Assembly: GCF_030123505.1 (NCBI RefSeq)
Contig: NZ_CP126115.1
Coordinates: 758,001 to 822,000 of the forward strand
Direction of reading: 5' to 3'
DNA length: 64,000 bases
Source of the DNA: Neobacillus sp. YX16
Lineage (GTDB): Bacteria; Bacillota; Bacilli; Bacillales; Cytobacillaceae
The notes below the pieces were generated by a model that ran no database searches, was not told the origin of the DNA, and worked only from the letters and a program-made list of their open reading frames with translations. The translations under genes and the position numbers were made by a program. This document shows positions 43,999 through 51,510 of the stretch, in pieces; the stretch's first letter is position 1; each line of letters begins with the position of its first letter.

Positions 43999-44757
43999 AT
44001 GACGAAACTTGTTATTAATGCAGATGACTTTGGTTACTCAAAGGGAGTAAACCTTGGAATTATCGAAGCATATAGAAATGGTGTTGTTACTTCAACTACA
44101 ATGATGACCAATATGCCAGGAGCTGCACATGCTGCAGCTCTTGCATTGGAAAATCCAGGATTAGGGGTAGGAATTCATCTTGTCCTAGATTGTGGTTCAC
44201 CAGTAAATGAAGAGGTTCCTTCTCTTATTAATGAGAATGGATTCTTTCATAAAATGAATGATTTGGTGAAGCAGGCGAGCTTGTCGGATATTGAAAAAGA
44301 ATATACAAGTCAAATAGAAAAATTCCTTTCCTTCGGATTACAGCCAACACATATTGATAGTCATCACCATCTCCATGGACATGAAAAAGTTTATCCAATT
44401 GTTGCTAATCTGGCAAAGAAATACAATCTGCCGGTTCGTAAAGTATCGGCGGACCCAAGACATGTAAGTAACGAGGAATTACAAATGGTTCAATACTTCA
44501 GTCCAGCTTTTTATGGAAATGACCTGTCAGCAAATCATTTAATTGAGCTTGCAGATAGAGCCTTATCCTATGAAACTGCTGAAATCATGACACATCCTGC
44601 CTATATTGATGAGCCGTTACTTTCTGGGAGTTCATATGCTTTACAACGTGTAAGGGAACTGGCTATTTTAACCGATAAAAAGGTTCAGCAGGCATTTTTA
44701 GATAAGAATATTAAATTAGTAACGTATAAAGAAGTAGGCTATCAATCTTTTGTTTAA
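43999..44757 (+). CDS. chbG: Carbohydrate deacetylase, ChbG/YdjC family
   Basis: 252 residues. The metal-binding Asp is in INADDFGYSKG near residue 6 and the His pair in THIDSHHHLHGHE near 118. ChbG removes one acetyl group from diacetylchitobiose-6-phosphate so that the GH4 enzyme can cleave it. Its presence inside this operon argues that the imported sugar includes chitobiose, not only cellobiose. It ends just before the IIA gene. Confidence 0.9.
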   Translation: MTKLVINADDFGYSKGVNLGIIEAYRNGVVTSTTMMTNMPGAAHAAALALENPGLGVGIHLVLDCGSPVNEEVPSLINENGFFHKMNDLVKQASLSDIEKEYTSQIEKFLSFGLQPTHIDSHHHLHGHEKVYPIVANLAKKYNLPVRKVSADPRHVSNEELQMVQYFSPAFYGNDLSANHLIELADRALSYETAEIMTHPAYIDEPLLSGSSYALQRVRELAILTDKKVQQAFLDKNIKLVTYKEVGYQSFV

Positions 44758-44776
44758 AAAGGAGGTAAGTATTGTG

Positions 44777-45106
44777 ATGATTTCAGAGCAAACCATTTTC
44801 CAAATCATTCTTCATGGGGGAAATGGGAAAAGTTCGTCAATGGAAGCCATCGCTGCAGCAAAAGAAGGGGATTTTGTTGAAGCGAATAAAAAGTTAAAAC
44901 AGGCATCGGAAGCATTAAATGAAGCCCATCATGTTCAAACACAATTAATTCAAAATGAAGTTAACGGGGCAAACTCTGAGGTATCTTTATTAATGGTGCA
45001 CGCTCAGGATCACTTGATGAATGCCTTGACTGTAAGGGACTTAGCCACAGTAATAGTTGATTTATATGAAACAGTCTCAAAAAAGGAGGTACATAAAGAT
45101 GAGTAA
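44777..45106 (+). CDS. licA: PTS lactose/cellobiose family IIA component
   Basis: About 109 residues. The phospho-His is in MVHAQDHLMNAL near residue 75. AAAGGAGGT lies 7 bp before GTG 44774 and 10 bp before ATG 44777, so either may start. It accepts phosphate from HPr and passes it to IIB. Its 3' end overlaps the start of the GH4 gene by 8 bp. Confidence 0.9.
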   Translation: MISEQTIFQIILHGGNGKSSSMEAIAAAKEGDFVEANKKLKQASEALNEAHHVQTQLIQNEVNGANSEVSLLMVHAQDHLMNALTVRDLATVIVDLYETVSKKEVHKDE

Positions 45107-46433
45107 AGGAATTAAGATTGTTACAATTGGCGGAGGCTCCAGCTATACGCCTGAACTTGTAGAAGGGTTTATTAAGAGATACGAAGAGCTGCCTGTAAGC
45201 GAGCTTTGGTTGGTTGATATTCCCGCAGGGGAGGAAAAGCTTAATATTGTTGGTGCATTAGCAAAAAGAATGATTGAAACGGCAGGACTGCCAATTGAGG
45301 TTCATCTCACACTTAATCGTCGAGAGGCCTTAAAGGATGCGGATTTTGTAACTACTCAATTTCGAGTAGGATTACTTGATGCACGTGCGAAGGACGAAAA
45401 GATTCCATTAAAGTATGATGTAATCGGCCAAGAAACCAATGGTCCTGGCGGATTATTCAAAGGGTTAAGAACGATTCCTGTGATTTTAGATATTTGTAAG
45501 GATATCGAGGAGTTATGCCCAGATGCCTGGCTGGTGAATTTTACAAATCCAGCAGGAATGGTGACTGAAGCTGTTTTAAGATATAGCAATATTAAAAAAG
45601 TTGTTGGATTGTGTAATGTTCCTGTAGGGATGAAAATGGGAATTGCAAAGCTATTAGAAGTCTCTGCTGATAGGGTCCATATCGATTTTGCAGGACTGAA
45701 TCATATGGTGTATGGATTGAATGTTTACCTAGACGGTATAAATATAACGGAAGATTTACTAGATAAACTGACCAGTAAACAATCAGGGATTACCATGAAA
45801 AATATTATTGATCTTGGCTGGGAGCCAGCATTTATTAAAGGACTAAAGGTCCTTCCATGTCCGTATCACCGGTATTACTATCAAACTAGCAGCATATTGG
45901 CAGAAGAGATAGAATCATTTAAAACCGTTGGAACTCGTGCAGAGGTAGTCAAACAGGTAGAAAAAGAATTATTTGAGTTATATAAAGATCCCAATCTAAG
46001 TATCAAGCCTCCTCAACTTGAAAAACGTGGAGGAGCTTACTATAGTGATGCCGCGTGCAATCTGATTAACTCCATTTACAATGACAAGCGCGACATTCAG
46101 CCGGTTAACACGAGAAACAATGGAGCCATTTCGAGCATTCCGGACGACTCTGCTGTTGAAGTGAATTGTATAATTACAAAAGATGGTCCAAAGCCTATAG
46201 CGGTTGGCGATATGCCGGTTGCTGTAAGGGGTCTCGTTCAACAAATTAAATCATTTGAACGAATTTCTGCAGAAGCAGCGGTTACCGGGGACTATAATAC
46301 CGCACTTCTTGCGATGACCATTAACCCATTGGTACCTTCTGATAGAATTGCCAAGCAAATATTAGACGAAATGCTTGAAGCACATAAAGAGTATTTACCA
46401 CAGTTTTTTAAAAAACAAAAAAGTGAAGTTTAG
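45099..46433 (+). CDS. licH: 6-phospho-beta-glucosidase, GH4 family
   Basis: 444 residues from ATG 45099, placed after AAAAGGAGGT (an upstream frame to 45057 overlaps licA and is rejected). Starts with the NAD site KIVTIGGGSSYTPELVEG. The metal-binding Cys is in GLCNVPVGM near residue 169 and the His in LNHMVYG near 198; QETNGPGG near 108 is typical of GH4. It cleaves 6-phospho-beta-glucosides, or deacetylated chitobiose-6-phosphate, by the NAD/Mn redox mechanism. Last gene of the operon. Confidence 0.93.
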   Translation: MSKGIKIVTIGGGSSYTPELVEGFIKRYEELPVSELWLVDIPAGEEKLNIVGALAKRMIETAGLPIEVHLTLNRREALKDADFVTTQFRVGLLDARAKDEKIPLKYDVIGQETNGPGGLFKGLRTIPVILDICKDIEELCPDAWLVNFTNPAGMVTEAVLRYSNIKKVVGLCNVPVGMKMGIAKLLEVSADRVHIDFAGLNHMVYGLNVYLDGINITEDLLDKLTSKQSGITMKNIIDLGWEPAFIKGLKVLPCPYHRYYYQTSSILAEEIESFKTVGTRAEVVKQVEKELFELYKDPNLSIKPPQLEKRGGAYYSDAACNLINSIYNDKRDIQPVNTRNNGAISSIPDDSAVEVNCIITKDGPKPIAVGDMPVAVRGLVQQIKSFERISAEAAVTGDYNTALLAMTINPLVPSDRIAKQILDEMLEAHKEYLPQFFKKQKSEV

Positions 46434-46442
46434 GCTTATAGT

Positions 46443-46473
46443 AAAAGACGTCGGAAACCACGACGTCTTTTTA
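46443..46473 (+). terminator. Terminator after licH
   Basis: AAAAGACGTCG and CGACGTCTTTTT. The next ~220 bp show no gene before the right end of the IS605-group element. Confidence 0.9.
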
Positions 46474-46689
46474 TCATAACTTAACAATATGTGACAAAAG
46501 ACTTTTTAACCAAACGTTTGAAAAAAGCCTCTATCAGCCCTTTTTATAAACGAAATTTTGCTTATTTCCCAGAAAATTTTTTGTCGATAAGTTAGTTTCA
46601 CCATCTTCTATTAATCTACAAATACCAGCAAATATGTAAAGTAAATAACAATAAATCGACATGTCCTTGTAATTCCTTTGACACAACTC

Positions 46690-46800
46690 TTTGGTAACCT
46701 AATTATTGAACTACTCACCACTCTTAACGCCCTTACGGGTCGTTTGAAGTGGGAGATTCCTAAGTACAGAAGCCTATCGGGTTCCAATTGATTAGGCTAT
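46690..46800 (-). ncRNA. Possible omega RNA (guide) region at the right end
   Basis: In active TnpB systems the guide RNA overlaps the tnpB 3' end and reads past the element end. Here the minus strand after the stop has paired segments (ATAGCCTAATC / GGAACCCGATAGGC, and ACGACCC-GTAA-GGGCGT). The exact 3' scaffold end and the guide cannot be fixed from one copy. Confidence 0.4.
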
Positions 46801-48045
46801 CCCCGTAGTCCCTACGGTTAAGATGCGTATTGCTTCATCTCTAAGGTTCTGTCCTGCGTTAAAATCTCTATCGTGATGTGTGCCACAAAGAGGACAAATC
46901 CACTCACGAAGGTTAAGATTCTTAACGTCTTTATTTTGGTAGCCACAACAGGAACACAACTGTGAACTAGCAAATGTTTTAGATACTGCAATGACTTGTT
47001 TGCCGGACCATTTTGCTTTGTACTCAAGCATTGTGCGAAATTGTGACCAAGATACTTCACTGATGGCTTTTGCTAACTTGTGATTTTTTAGCATATTGGA
47101 CACTTGCAAGTCTTCAATACCAATTACATCGTGGTTTTTGATGATTTTAGTAGAGATTTTTTGCAAGTAGTCTGTTCTTGCATTTGTGATTTTCTCATGT
47201 ATACGAGCTACTTTCCGTTTTTGCTTTTGGAAGTTTTTCGCTTCATCCAATTTACATTTTCGTTTCAGAGCCAGCTGCTGTCTTCGGGAAAGAATACGCT
47301 GGGCATCAGCTAGCTTATTTTCCAATGTACGAAGCCATTTAGGATTATCAAAAACTTCACCATTTGAAAGAATGGCAAAGTTTTTTAATCCTAAGTCAAC
47401 ACCAACGGTAGAGCCTGTTTTGTCTACAGGTTGTACCTCCACCTCTGCGAGAATAGATACAAAGTATTTTCCACTTGGATTGCGTCTAACCGTTGCATTA
47501 AGAATACGGCCTTCTACTTCACGACTTTTGGCAAAACGAACAAGTCCAAGTTTAGGCAGCTTAATTTTGTTGCCTACAACGACAATGTTTTTATTAGTTT
47601 CTTTTGTTGTGTAAGACTGCACCTTATTCTTTTTAGACTTGAAACGAGGTGCCTTGTTTTGCTTTTTGAAGAATCGTGTATACGAATCAGCAAGGTTTTT
47701 CAGTGATGATTGAAGAGCAATGCTATCAACTTCTTTTAGCCATAGTAATTCCTTTTTCAGCTGTGTTAATTCAGCAGAACAGGAATTGTAGGTTAATCCT
47801 TTGCCTGTTTCTTTGTACGTATCGTTCCATTGCCTTAAAAAGCGATTGAATACAAAACGACTACATCCGATTGTTTTAGCAATTACGACTTCCTGTTCTT
47901 TCGTTAGATAGATACGGAATTTATAAGCTTTGTTGACTAACATTGTTTTCACCTCACTCTTGAGAAGAATGTATGTTCTTATTATACCATGTTTGGAAAG
48001 ATTTGGCTAACGCCAAACCGACATTTCTCCCCCTTATCGTTGGGC
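46705..48045 (-). mobile_element. IS200/IS605-group element carrying only tnpB (IS1341 type)
   Basis: tnpB is flanked by subterminal hairpins of the kind recognised in this family. Near the right end, ACG-CCC-TTAC-GGG-CGT lies at 46727-46743. Near the left end, TTTGGC-TAAC-GCCAAA is at 48002-48017. There is no tnpA, so mobilisation would need one in trans. Ends are approximate. The minus-strand stretch after the tnpB stop (46700-46791) is where a guide RNA would be made. Confidence 0.7.
46792..47952 (-). CDS. tnpB: RNA-guided endonuclease TnpB
   Basis: 386 residues. A helix-turn-helix-like N-terminus ([19 protein letters not shown]), RuvC-I Asp in [14 protein letters not shown] near residue 196, RuvC-II Glu in [13 protein letters not shown] near 282, a zinc finger ([10 protein letters not shown] then [11 protein letters not shown], near 337-363) and the RuvC-III Asp in [10 protein letters not shown]. 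All the catalytic acids are present, so it may be active. TATAAT on the minus strand (47987-47982) and GAGGTG lie before the ATG. No accessory transposase is adjacent. Confidence 0.92.
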   Translation of the reverse strand: MKTMLVNKAYKFRIYLTKEQEVVIAKTIGCSRFVFNRFLRQWNDTYKETGKGLTYNSCSAELTQLKKELLWLKEVDSIALQSSLKNLADSYTRFFKKQNKAPRFKSKKNKVQSYTTKETNKNIVVVGNKIKLPKLGLVRFAKSREVEGRILNATVRRNPSGKYFVSILAEVEVQPVDKTGSTVGVDLGLKNFAILSNGEVFDNPKWLRTLENKLADAQRILSRRQQLALKRKCKLDEAKNFQKQKRKVARIHEKITNARTDYLQKISTKIIKNHDVIGIEDLQVSNMLKNHKLAKAISEVSWSQFRTMLEYKAKWSGKQVIAVSKTFASSQLCSCCGYQNKDVKNLNLREWICPLCGTHHDRDFNAGQNLRDEAIRILTVGTTGIA

Positions 48046-48123
48046 TGCGCCATTCACATGATTGAAGAGGGAGTATTCTGTCGGGAAAAGATAAAATGCC
48101 GAAATTGTATAGGAGACCAAGAA

Positions 48124-49062
48124 ATGAGAAGGAGAAAAAGGCGGAGGCTGAACTGGCGAAATATAATAGGCTTGTTTTTATTTATTATACTTATCGTTGG
48201 CGGACTCTATGGGTTTACAGTGTATAAATCTTTTAATAAGGCGGTAGCAACTATGCATGAACCGCTTGATGACAAACAAAATAAGGGGAAGCAGACGGAA
48301 GCTTTAAAAAAGAAAGAACCATTTTCCGTGTTAATGCTTGGTGTGGATGAGCGTGAAGGTGATAGCGGCCGTTCTGACACGATGATTGTGTTAACGGTAA
48401 ATCCAAACAATAATTCTGTAAAAATGCTGAGTATTCCAAGGGATACACGAACAGAGATTGTTGGTAAGGGAAAGGAGGATAAAATAAACCATGCCTACGC
48501 CTTTGGCGGTGTTTCAATGGCGGTAGATACGGTAGAGAATTTCCTTGATATTCCGATTGATTATTATGTGAAAATCAATATGGAGGGCTTTAAGGATATT
48601 ATTGATACCGTTGGCGGGATTAATGTCGAGAATGATTTTGCTTTTACGGTGGAAGAAGTTGATTTTCCTGCTGGTAAGATTCACCTGAATGGCGATGAAG
48701 CACTAACTTTTATCAGAATGAGATACGATGATCCGAATGGAGATTTCGGCCGTCAAGAACGCCAGCGTCAAGTAATTCAAGCAGTGATCAAAAAGGGCGC
48801 AAGCATCTCTAGCTTATCAAAAGCACCAGATATCTTCCAAGCGATAGGCAGTAATGTCAAAACGAATCTTACCTTTGAAGAAATGATTAGCATCCAAAAG
48901 AACTATAAGGAAGCTGGAAAAAACATCGAACAGCTGACATTACAATCTGAAGGAAAAATGATTGATAATATCTATTATGGACTTGTAACGATAGCAGAAC
49001 AACAGCGTGTTCAGAATGAAATGAAATCACAATTGGAAATGAATAGTGAAGCTGATTTTTGA
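48124..49062 (+). CDS. LytR-CpsA-Psr family wall-polymer ligase
   Basis: 312 residues from ATG 48124 (AGGAGACC upstream; the longer frame from 47989 runs into the tnpB left end and is rejected). One N-terminal membrane anchor (IIGLFLFIILIVGGLYGF) follows basic residues. The LCP domain has VLMLGVDERE, SDTMIVLTV, LSIPRDTR and RYDDPNGDFGRQERQRQVI near 205. The phosphate-binding Arg/Asp pairs are present. LCP proteins attach teichoic acid or other polymers to peptidoglycan, outside the membrane. Confidence 0.9.
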   Translation: MRRRKRRRLNWRNIIGLFLFIILIVGGLYGFTVYKSFNKAVATMHEPLDDKQNKGKQTEALKKKEPFSVLMLGVDEREGDSGRSDTMIVLTVNPNNNSVKMLSIPRDTRTEIVGKGKEDKINHAYAFGGVSMAVDTVENFLDIPIDYYVKINMEGFKDIIDTVGGINVENDFAFTVEEVDFPAGKIHLNGDEALTFIRMRYDDPNGDFGRQERQRQVIQAVIKKGASISSLSKAPDIFQAIGSNVKTNLTFEEMISIQKNYKEAGKNIEQLTLQSEGKMIDNIYYGLVTIAEQQRVQNEMKSQLEMNSEADF

Positions 49063-49074
49063 TTGGCATTGATT

Positions 49075-49112
49075 AAAGGACTGGCGATTATCATACCCAG
49101 TCCTTTTCTTTT
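49075..49112 (+). terminator. Terminator after the LCP gene
   Basis: AAAGGACTGG and CCAGTCCTTTTC flank a 12-nt loop. Confidence 0.8.
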
Positions 49113-49197
49113 TCTAAAACGGAGCAGTTACCAAAAGAAGGTTTTTATAATCTGAAATAGAAGTATTTTAAATAACTTTAGAATGGAGATGAAAGAT

Positions 49198-49812
49198 ATG
49201 TATATACCAAAATCTTTTAATATTAATAAGGAAGAAGTTTTATATGACTTTATTGAAAAGAATAGCTTTGCCACCTTGTTTTCTCTGCATAATGGAGAAC
49301 CCTATGCCACTCATCTGCCACTTCTTATGAATAAAGAAGAAGGTTATTTGAAGGGACATTTTGCCAGGCAGAACCAGCAGTGGAGGGATATCGTGGGTCA
49401 GAATGTTCTTGTCATCTTTCAAGGCCCGCATTGCTATATTTCACCATCATGGTATGAGACAGATCAAGCAGTACCAACTTGGAATTATGTAGCAATACAC
49501 GTTTATGGAGAGTTGGAGATTATCGAAGAAGAGAAGGAAGTATTTGATTCATTGGCAGACATGGTAAATAAATATGAAAAACCAGACAGTTCCTATCAAT
49601 TAGAAAATGTTGATGAAAATTATATTAAGGGCATGAGTAAAGGTATTGTAGGTTTTAAAATCAATATTAACAAAATAGAGGGGAAAGCCAAACTAAGTCA
49701 AAATCATCCAGAAGCTAGACAAGAATTAATCATTAAGCAATTAGAAAATAGTGTAGATCAAAATAATATACATATAGCACAATTGATGAAGAAAAATCTC
49801 ACTAATGGTTAA
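49198..49812 (+). CDS. paiB: FMN-binding negative transcriptional regulator, PaiB family
   Basis: 204 residues from ATG 49198 (MYIPKSF, typical of PaiB; an earlier ATG at 49183 lies within the ribosome site). The split-barrel FMN-like domain has [20 protein letters not shown] and [20 protein letters not shown]. In B. subtilis PaiB helps repress sporulation and degradative enzyme genes together with PaiA. No paiA neighbour is seen. Monocistronic. Confidence 0.88.
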   Translation: MYIPKSFNINKEEVLYDFIEKNSFATLFSLHNGEPYATHLPLLMNKEEGYLKGHFARQNQQWRDIVGQNVLVIFQGPHCYISPSWYETDQAVPTWNYVAIHVYGELEIIEEEKEVFDSLADMVNKYEKPDSSYQLENVDENYIKGMSKGIVGFKININKIEGKAKLSQNHPEARQELIIKQLENSVDQNNIHIAQLMKKNLTNG

Positions 49813-49837
49813 TAATGGAACAATAAAAAAATAATAG

Positions 49838-49869
49838 TTGACCCTGTGGTGCACCCCACAGTTTATTAT
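49838..49869 (+). promoter_or_regulatory. MerR-type promoter with 20-bp spacer and dyad
   Basis: TTGACC (49838-49843) and TATTAT (49864-49869) are 20 bp apart, longer than the usual 17. The spacer carries the perfect dyad CTGTGG-TGCACC-CCACAG (49844-49861). This is the classic layout for a MerR activator that twists the promoter. It sits directly before the MerR gene. Confidence 0.78.
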
Positions 49870-49889
49870 TTAGGTGGGGAGGGAGAGAC

Positions 49890-50234
49890 CTGTACAAAAT
49901 TAGCGATTTTTCGAAGATGACGGGATTAAGTAAAGAAACGCTGCGTTATTATGCAGAAGTAAAGTTACTAGAACCTGCTTATATTAATCCAGAAAACAAT
50001 TACCGCTATTATGATGATGGCAGCTATTTTTTAGCCACTCTCTTAGTAAAGCTAAGAAGATTTGGTTTTACGATACAGGAGATGATTTCTGTGATGGCGG
50101 ATGAGTCTTTCGCTCATTTAGAAGATTTGTTAGTACAAAAAAGAAAAAACATCCAAGTGCAAATCGAAGACCTTCGTCTTCAGCTTGAAGAAATAGATGA
50201 ATTTATCGCATCAGGGAGGGAGGAATCGGAATGA
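49890..50234 (+). CDS. MerR-family regulator, probably with a CTG start codon
   Basis: About 114 residues. Homology begins at LYKISDFSKMTGLSKETLRY, and the only start in range is CTG 49890, six bases after GGGGAGG; an ATG at 49917 would cut into the HTH. The MerR wing (YINPENNYRYYDDGSY) follows, then a coiled-coil (about 75-105). No Cys-rich metal site is present, so it likely binds an organic ligand. TGA of this gene overlaps the ATG of the next gene. Confidence 0.8.
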   Translation: MYKISDFSKMTGLSKETLRYYAEVKLLEPAYINPENNYRYYDDGSYFLATLLVKLRRFGFTIQEMISVMADESFAHLEDLLVQKRKNIQVQIEDLRLQLEEIDEFIASGREESE

Positions 50235-50683
50235 TTCAATGGAAAGAAGAGAAGATGATAGAGGTAAATATTGAAAAAGTGTGGAGTTTATTTTTTGATG
50301 AAAATATTAAGAAAATAATGCCTAAGGTAGAGGAACATACCATCATTGAAAAAACGGAAGTGGAGGTGGGAGCAAAGCACCAGCAAAAATACCGCGAAGG
50401 AAAGCGGGTGGAGACATACATTGTAGAAACACTTGCCTACGAAGATTCTCCAGATAAAAAGCATAAGCAAATAAGCTTTGTTTTAGGCAAAGCTTTTAAT
50501 ATTTCGCTAACTTTTACGTTAATTAAAATCGATGAGAACCACACTAAATTCATTTACGAGGGGCAAAATGAAGGAGTTAATTTTGTAGGGAGAGCCATGT
50601 TGAAGCTCGGAAGTGAAAAAAGCAACAATCTTGTCGTAAAGGAATTCATGGACAAGGTTGAACAGGAAGTGTTAAAAGTTTAA
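50231..50683 (+). CDS. SRPBCC (START/Bet v 1-like) family protein
   Basis: 150 residues. The fold is suggested by the N-terminal MIEVNIEKVWSLFFDENIKK helix, then beta strands (KQISFVLGKAFNISLTFTLI) and a C-terminal helix (NLVVKEFMDKVEQEVLK). SRPBCC proteins hold hydrophobic ligands in a central cavity. It is coupled to the MerR gene by a 4-base overlap, so the pair may sense and bind the same compound. Confidence 0.8.
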   Translation: MIQWKEEKMIEVNIEKVWSLFFDENIKKIMPKVEEHTIIEKTEVEVGAKHQQKYREGKRVETYIVETLAYEDSPDKKHKQISFVLGKAFNISLTFTLIKIDENHTKFIYEGQNEGVNFVGRAMLKLGSEKSNNLVVKEFMDKVEQEVLKV

Positions 50684-50688
50684 AAGTA

Positions 50689-50730
50689 AAATACGGCGAA
50701 CAGTGGCAGTCACTGTTCGCCGTATTTATT
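50689..50730 (+). terminator. Terminator after the SRPBCC gene
   Basis: AAATACGGCGAACAGTG and CACTGTTCGCCGTATTT form a perfect 17-bp stem. Confidence 0.92.
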
Positions 50731-50850
50731 ATCAGGTAATGATAGGGCTGATTTCCTTTACTAATTAATTTCCATACATAGAAGAATGAAAACATAAATA
50801 TTAATAGGAAGGGTAAGAAACCAATTCATTAATAAGGGGTGTGAAAACTG

Positions 50851-51510
50851 ATGGGTATAAGTGAAGGTGAACGAACCTTAAACCGTTATATCAGATCCAC
50901 TTTTCAGGCACTAGTTGAAGCTATCATTCCACCCCATCTTAAATATAAAGATTATTTAGGAACTGCTCAAGTGGCCGGAGCACAGAAATTACATGTTTAT
51001 GAATATGTTATTTGGATATTAGATCATTCGATTGCCCTCCCGGTAAAAGAGCAGCTTAATTTAGTTAATGGTGCCATGTCTAAACCGACTGCTGAATTGC
51101 TGGATTTGGGAGCTGCTCACTTAGTCCAAACGGGGCAGATCCTTTATCCTCTAAATGTGACAGTATTTCCTAACGGCGGTCCTTTCTCTGCACTTTCTAA
51201 GGTAGATAGGTTAAGGGCTATAACCCTAATAGAACGACTAGATATTAATCTTGAAAACTTGAGCATACCTTACAAAAATAATCCGGAACTCGTTCGAATT
51301 ATGATGGATGTACTGAATGAACTCCCCTTGTTTGGCCACTATTCGGAATGGACGGCGTATGGAACCACAAGACTATTTTCTCCTGAATTTAGAAGAGTGG
51401 AACATTTTCCACTCGGATGGTTCCAGACTGGCTATCCAGGTCCATCATTTGGTTATCGGGATTTTCGCGGATTCTTAGCAACATTTAAGCACAAGAAGGT
51501 GGATGATTAA
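50851..51510 (+). CDS. Gluconate 2-dehydrogenase subunit 3-like protein
   Basis: 219 residues with no obvious signal peptide. FQALVEAIIPP near residue 18 and the C-terminal GHYSEWTAYGTTRLFSPEF near 159 resemble the small gamma subunit of FAD-dependent sugar dehydrogenases. It overlaps the following GMC gene (its TAA meets the ATG at 51510). In other systems this subunit helps the large FAD subunit to fold and be exported. Confidence 0.72.
   Translation: MGISEGERTLNRYIRSTFQALVEAIIPPHLKYKDYLGTAQVAGAQKLHVYEYVIWILDHSIALPVKEQLNLVNGAMSKPTAELLDLGAAHLVQTGQILYPLNVTVFPNGGPFSALSKVDRLRAITLIERLDINLENLSIPYKNNPELVRIMMDVLNELPLFGHYSEWTAYGTTRLFSPEFRRVEHFPLGWFQTGYPGPSFGYRDFRGFLATFKHKKVDD

Noticed and set aside
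46503-46516. CAAACGTTTG palindrome as a regulatory site
   Set aside because: It does not match cre and lies in a gap with no downstream gene on the plus strand before the insertion element.
47104-47706. Plus-strand open frames inside tnpB
   Set aside because: Antisense shadows of the TnpB gene, rich in Phe, Ser and Arg with no domain.
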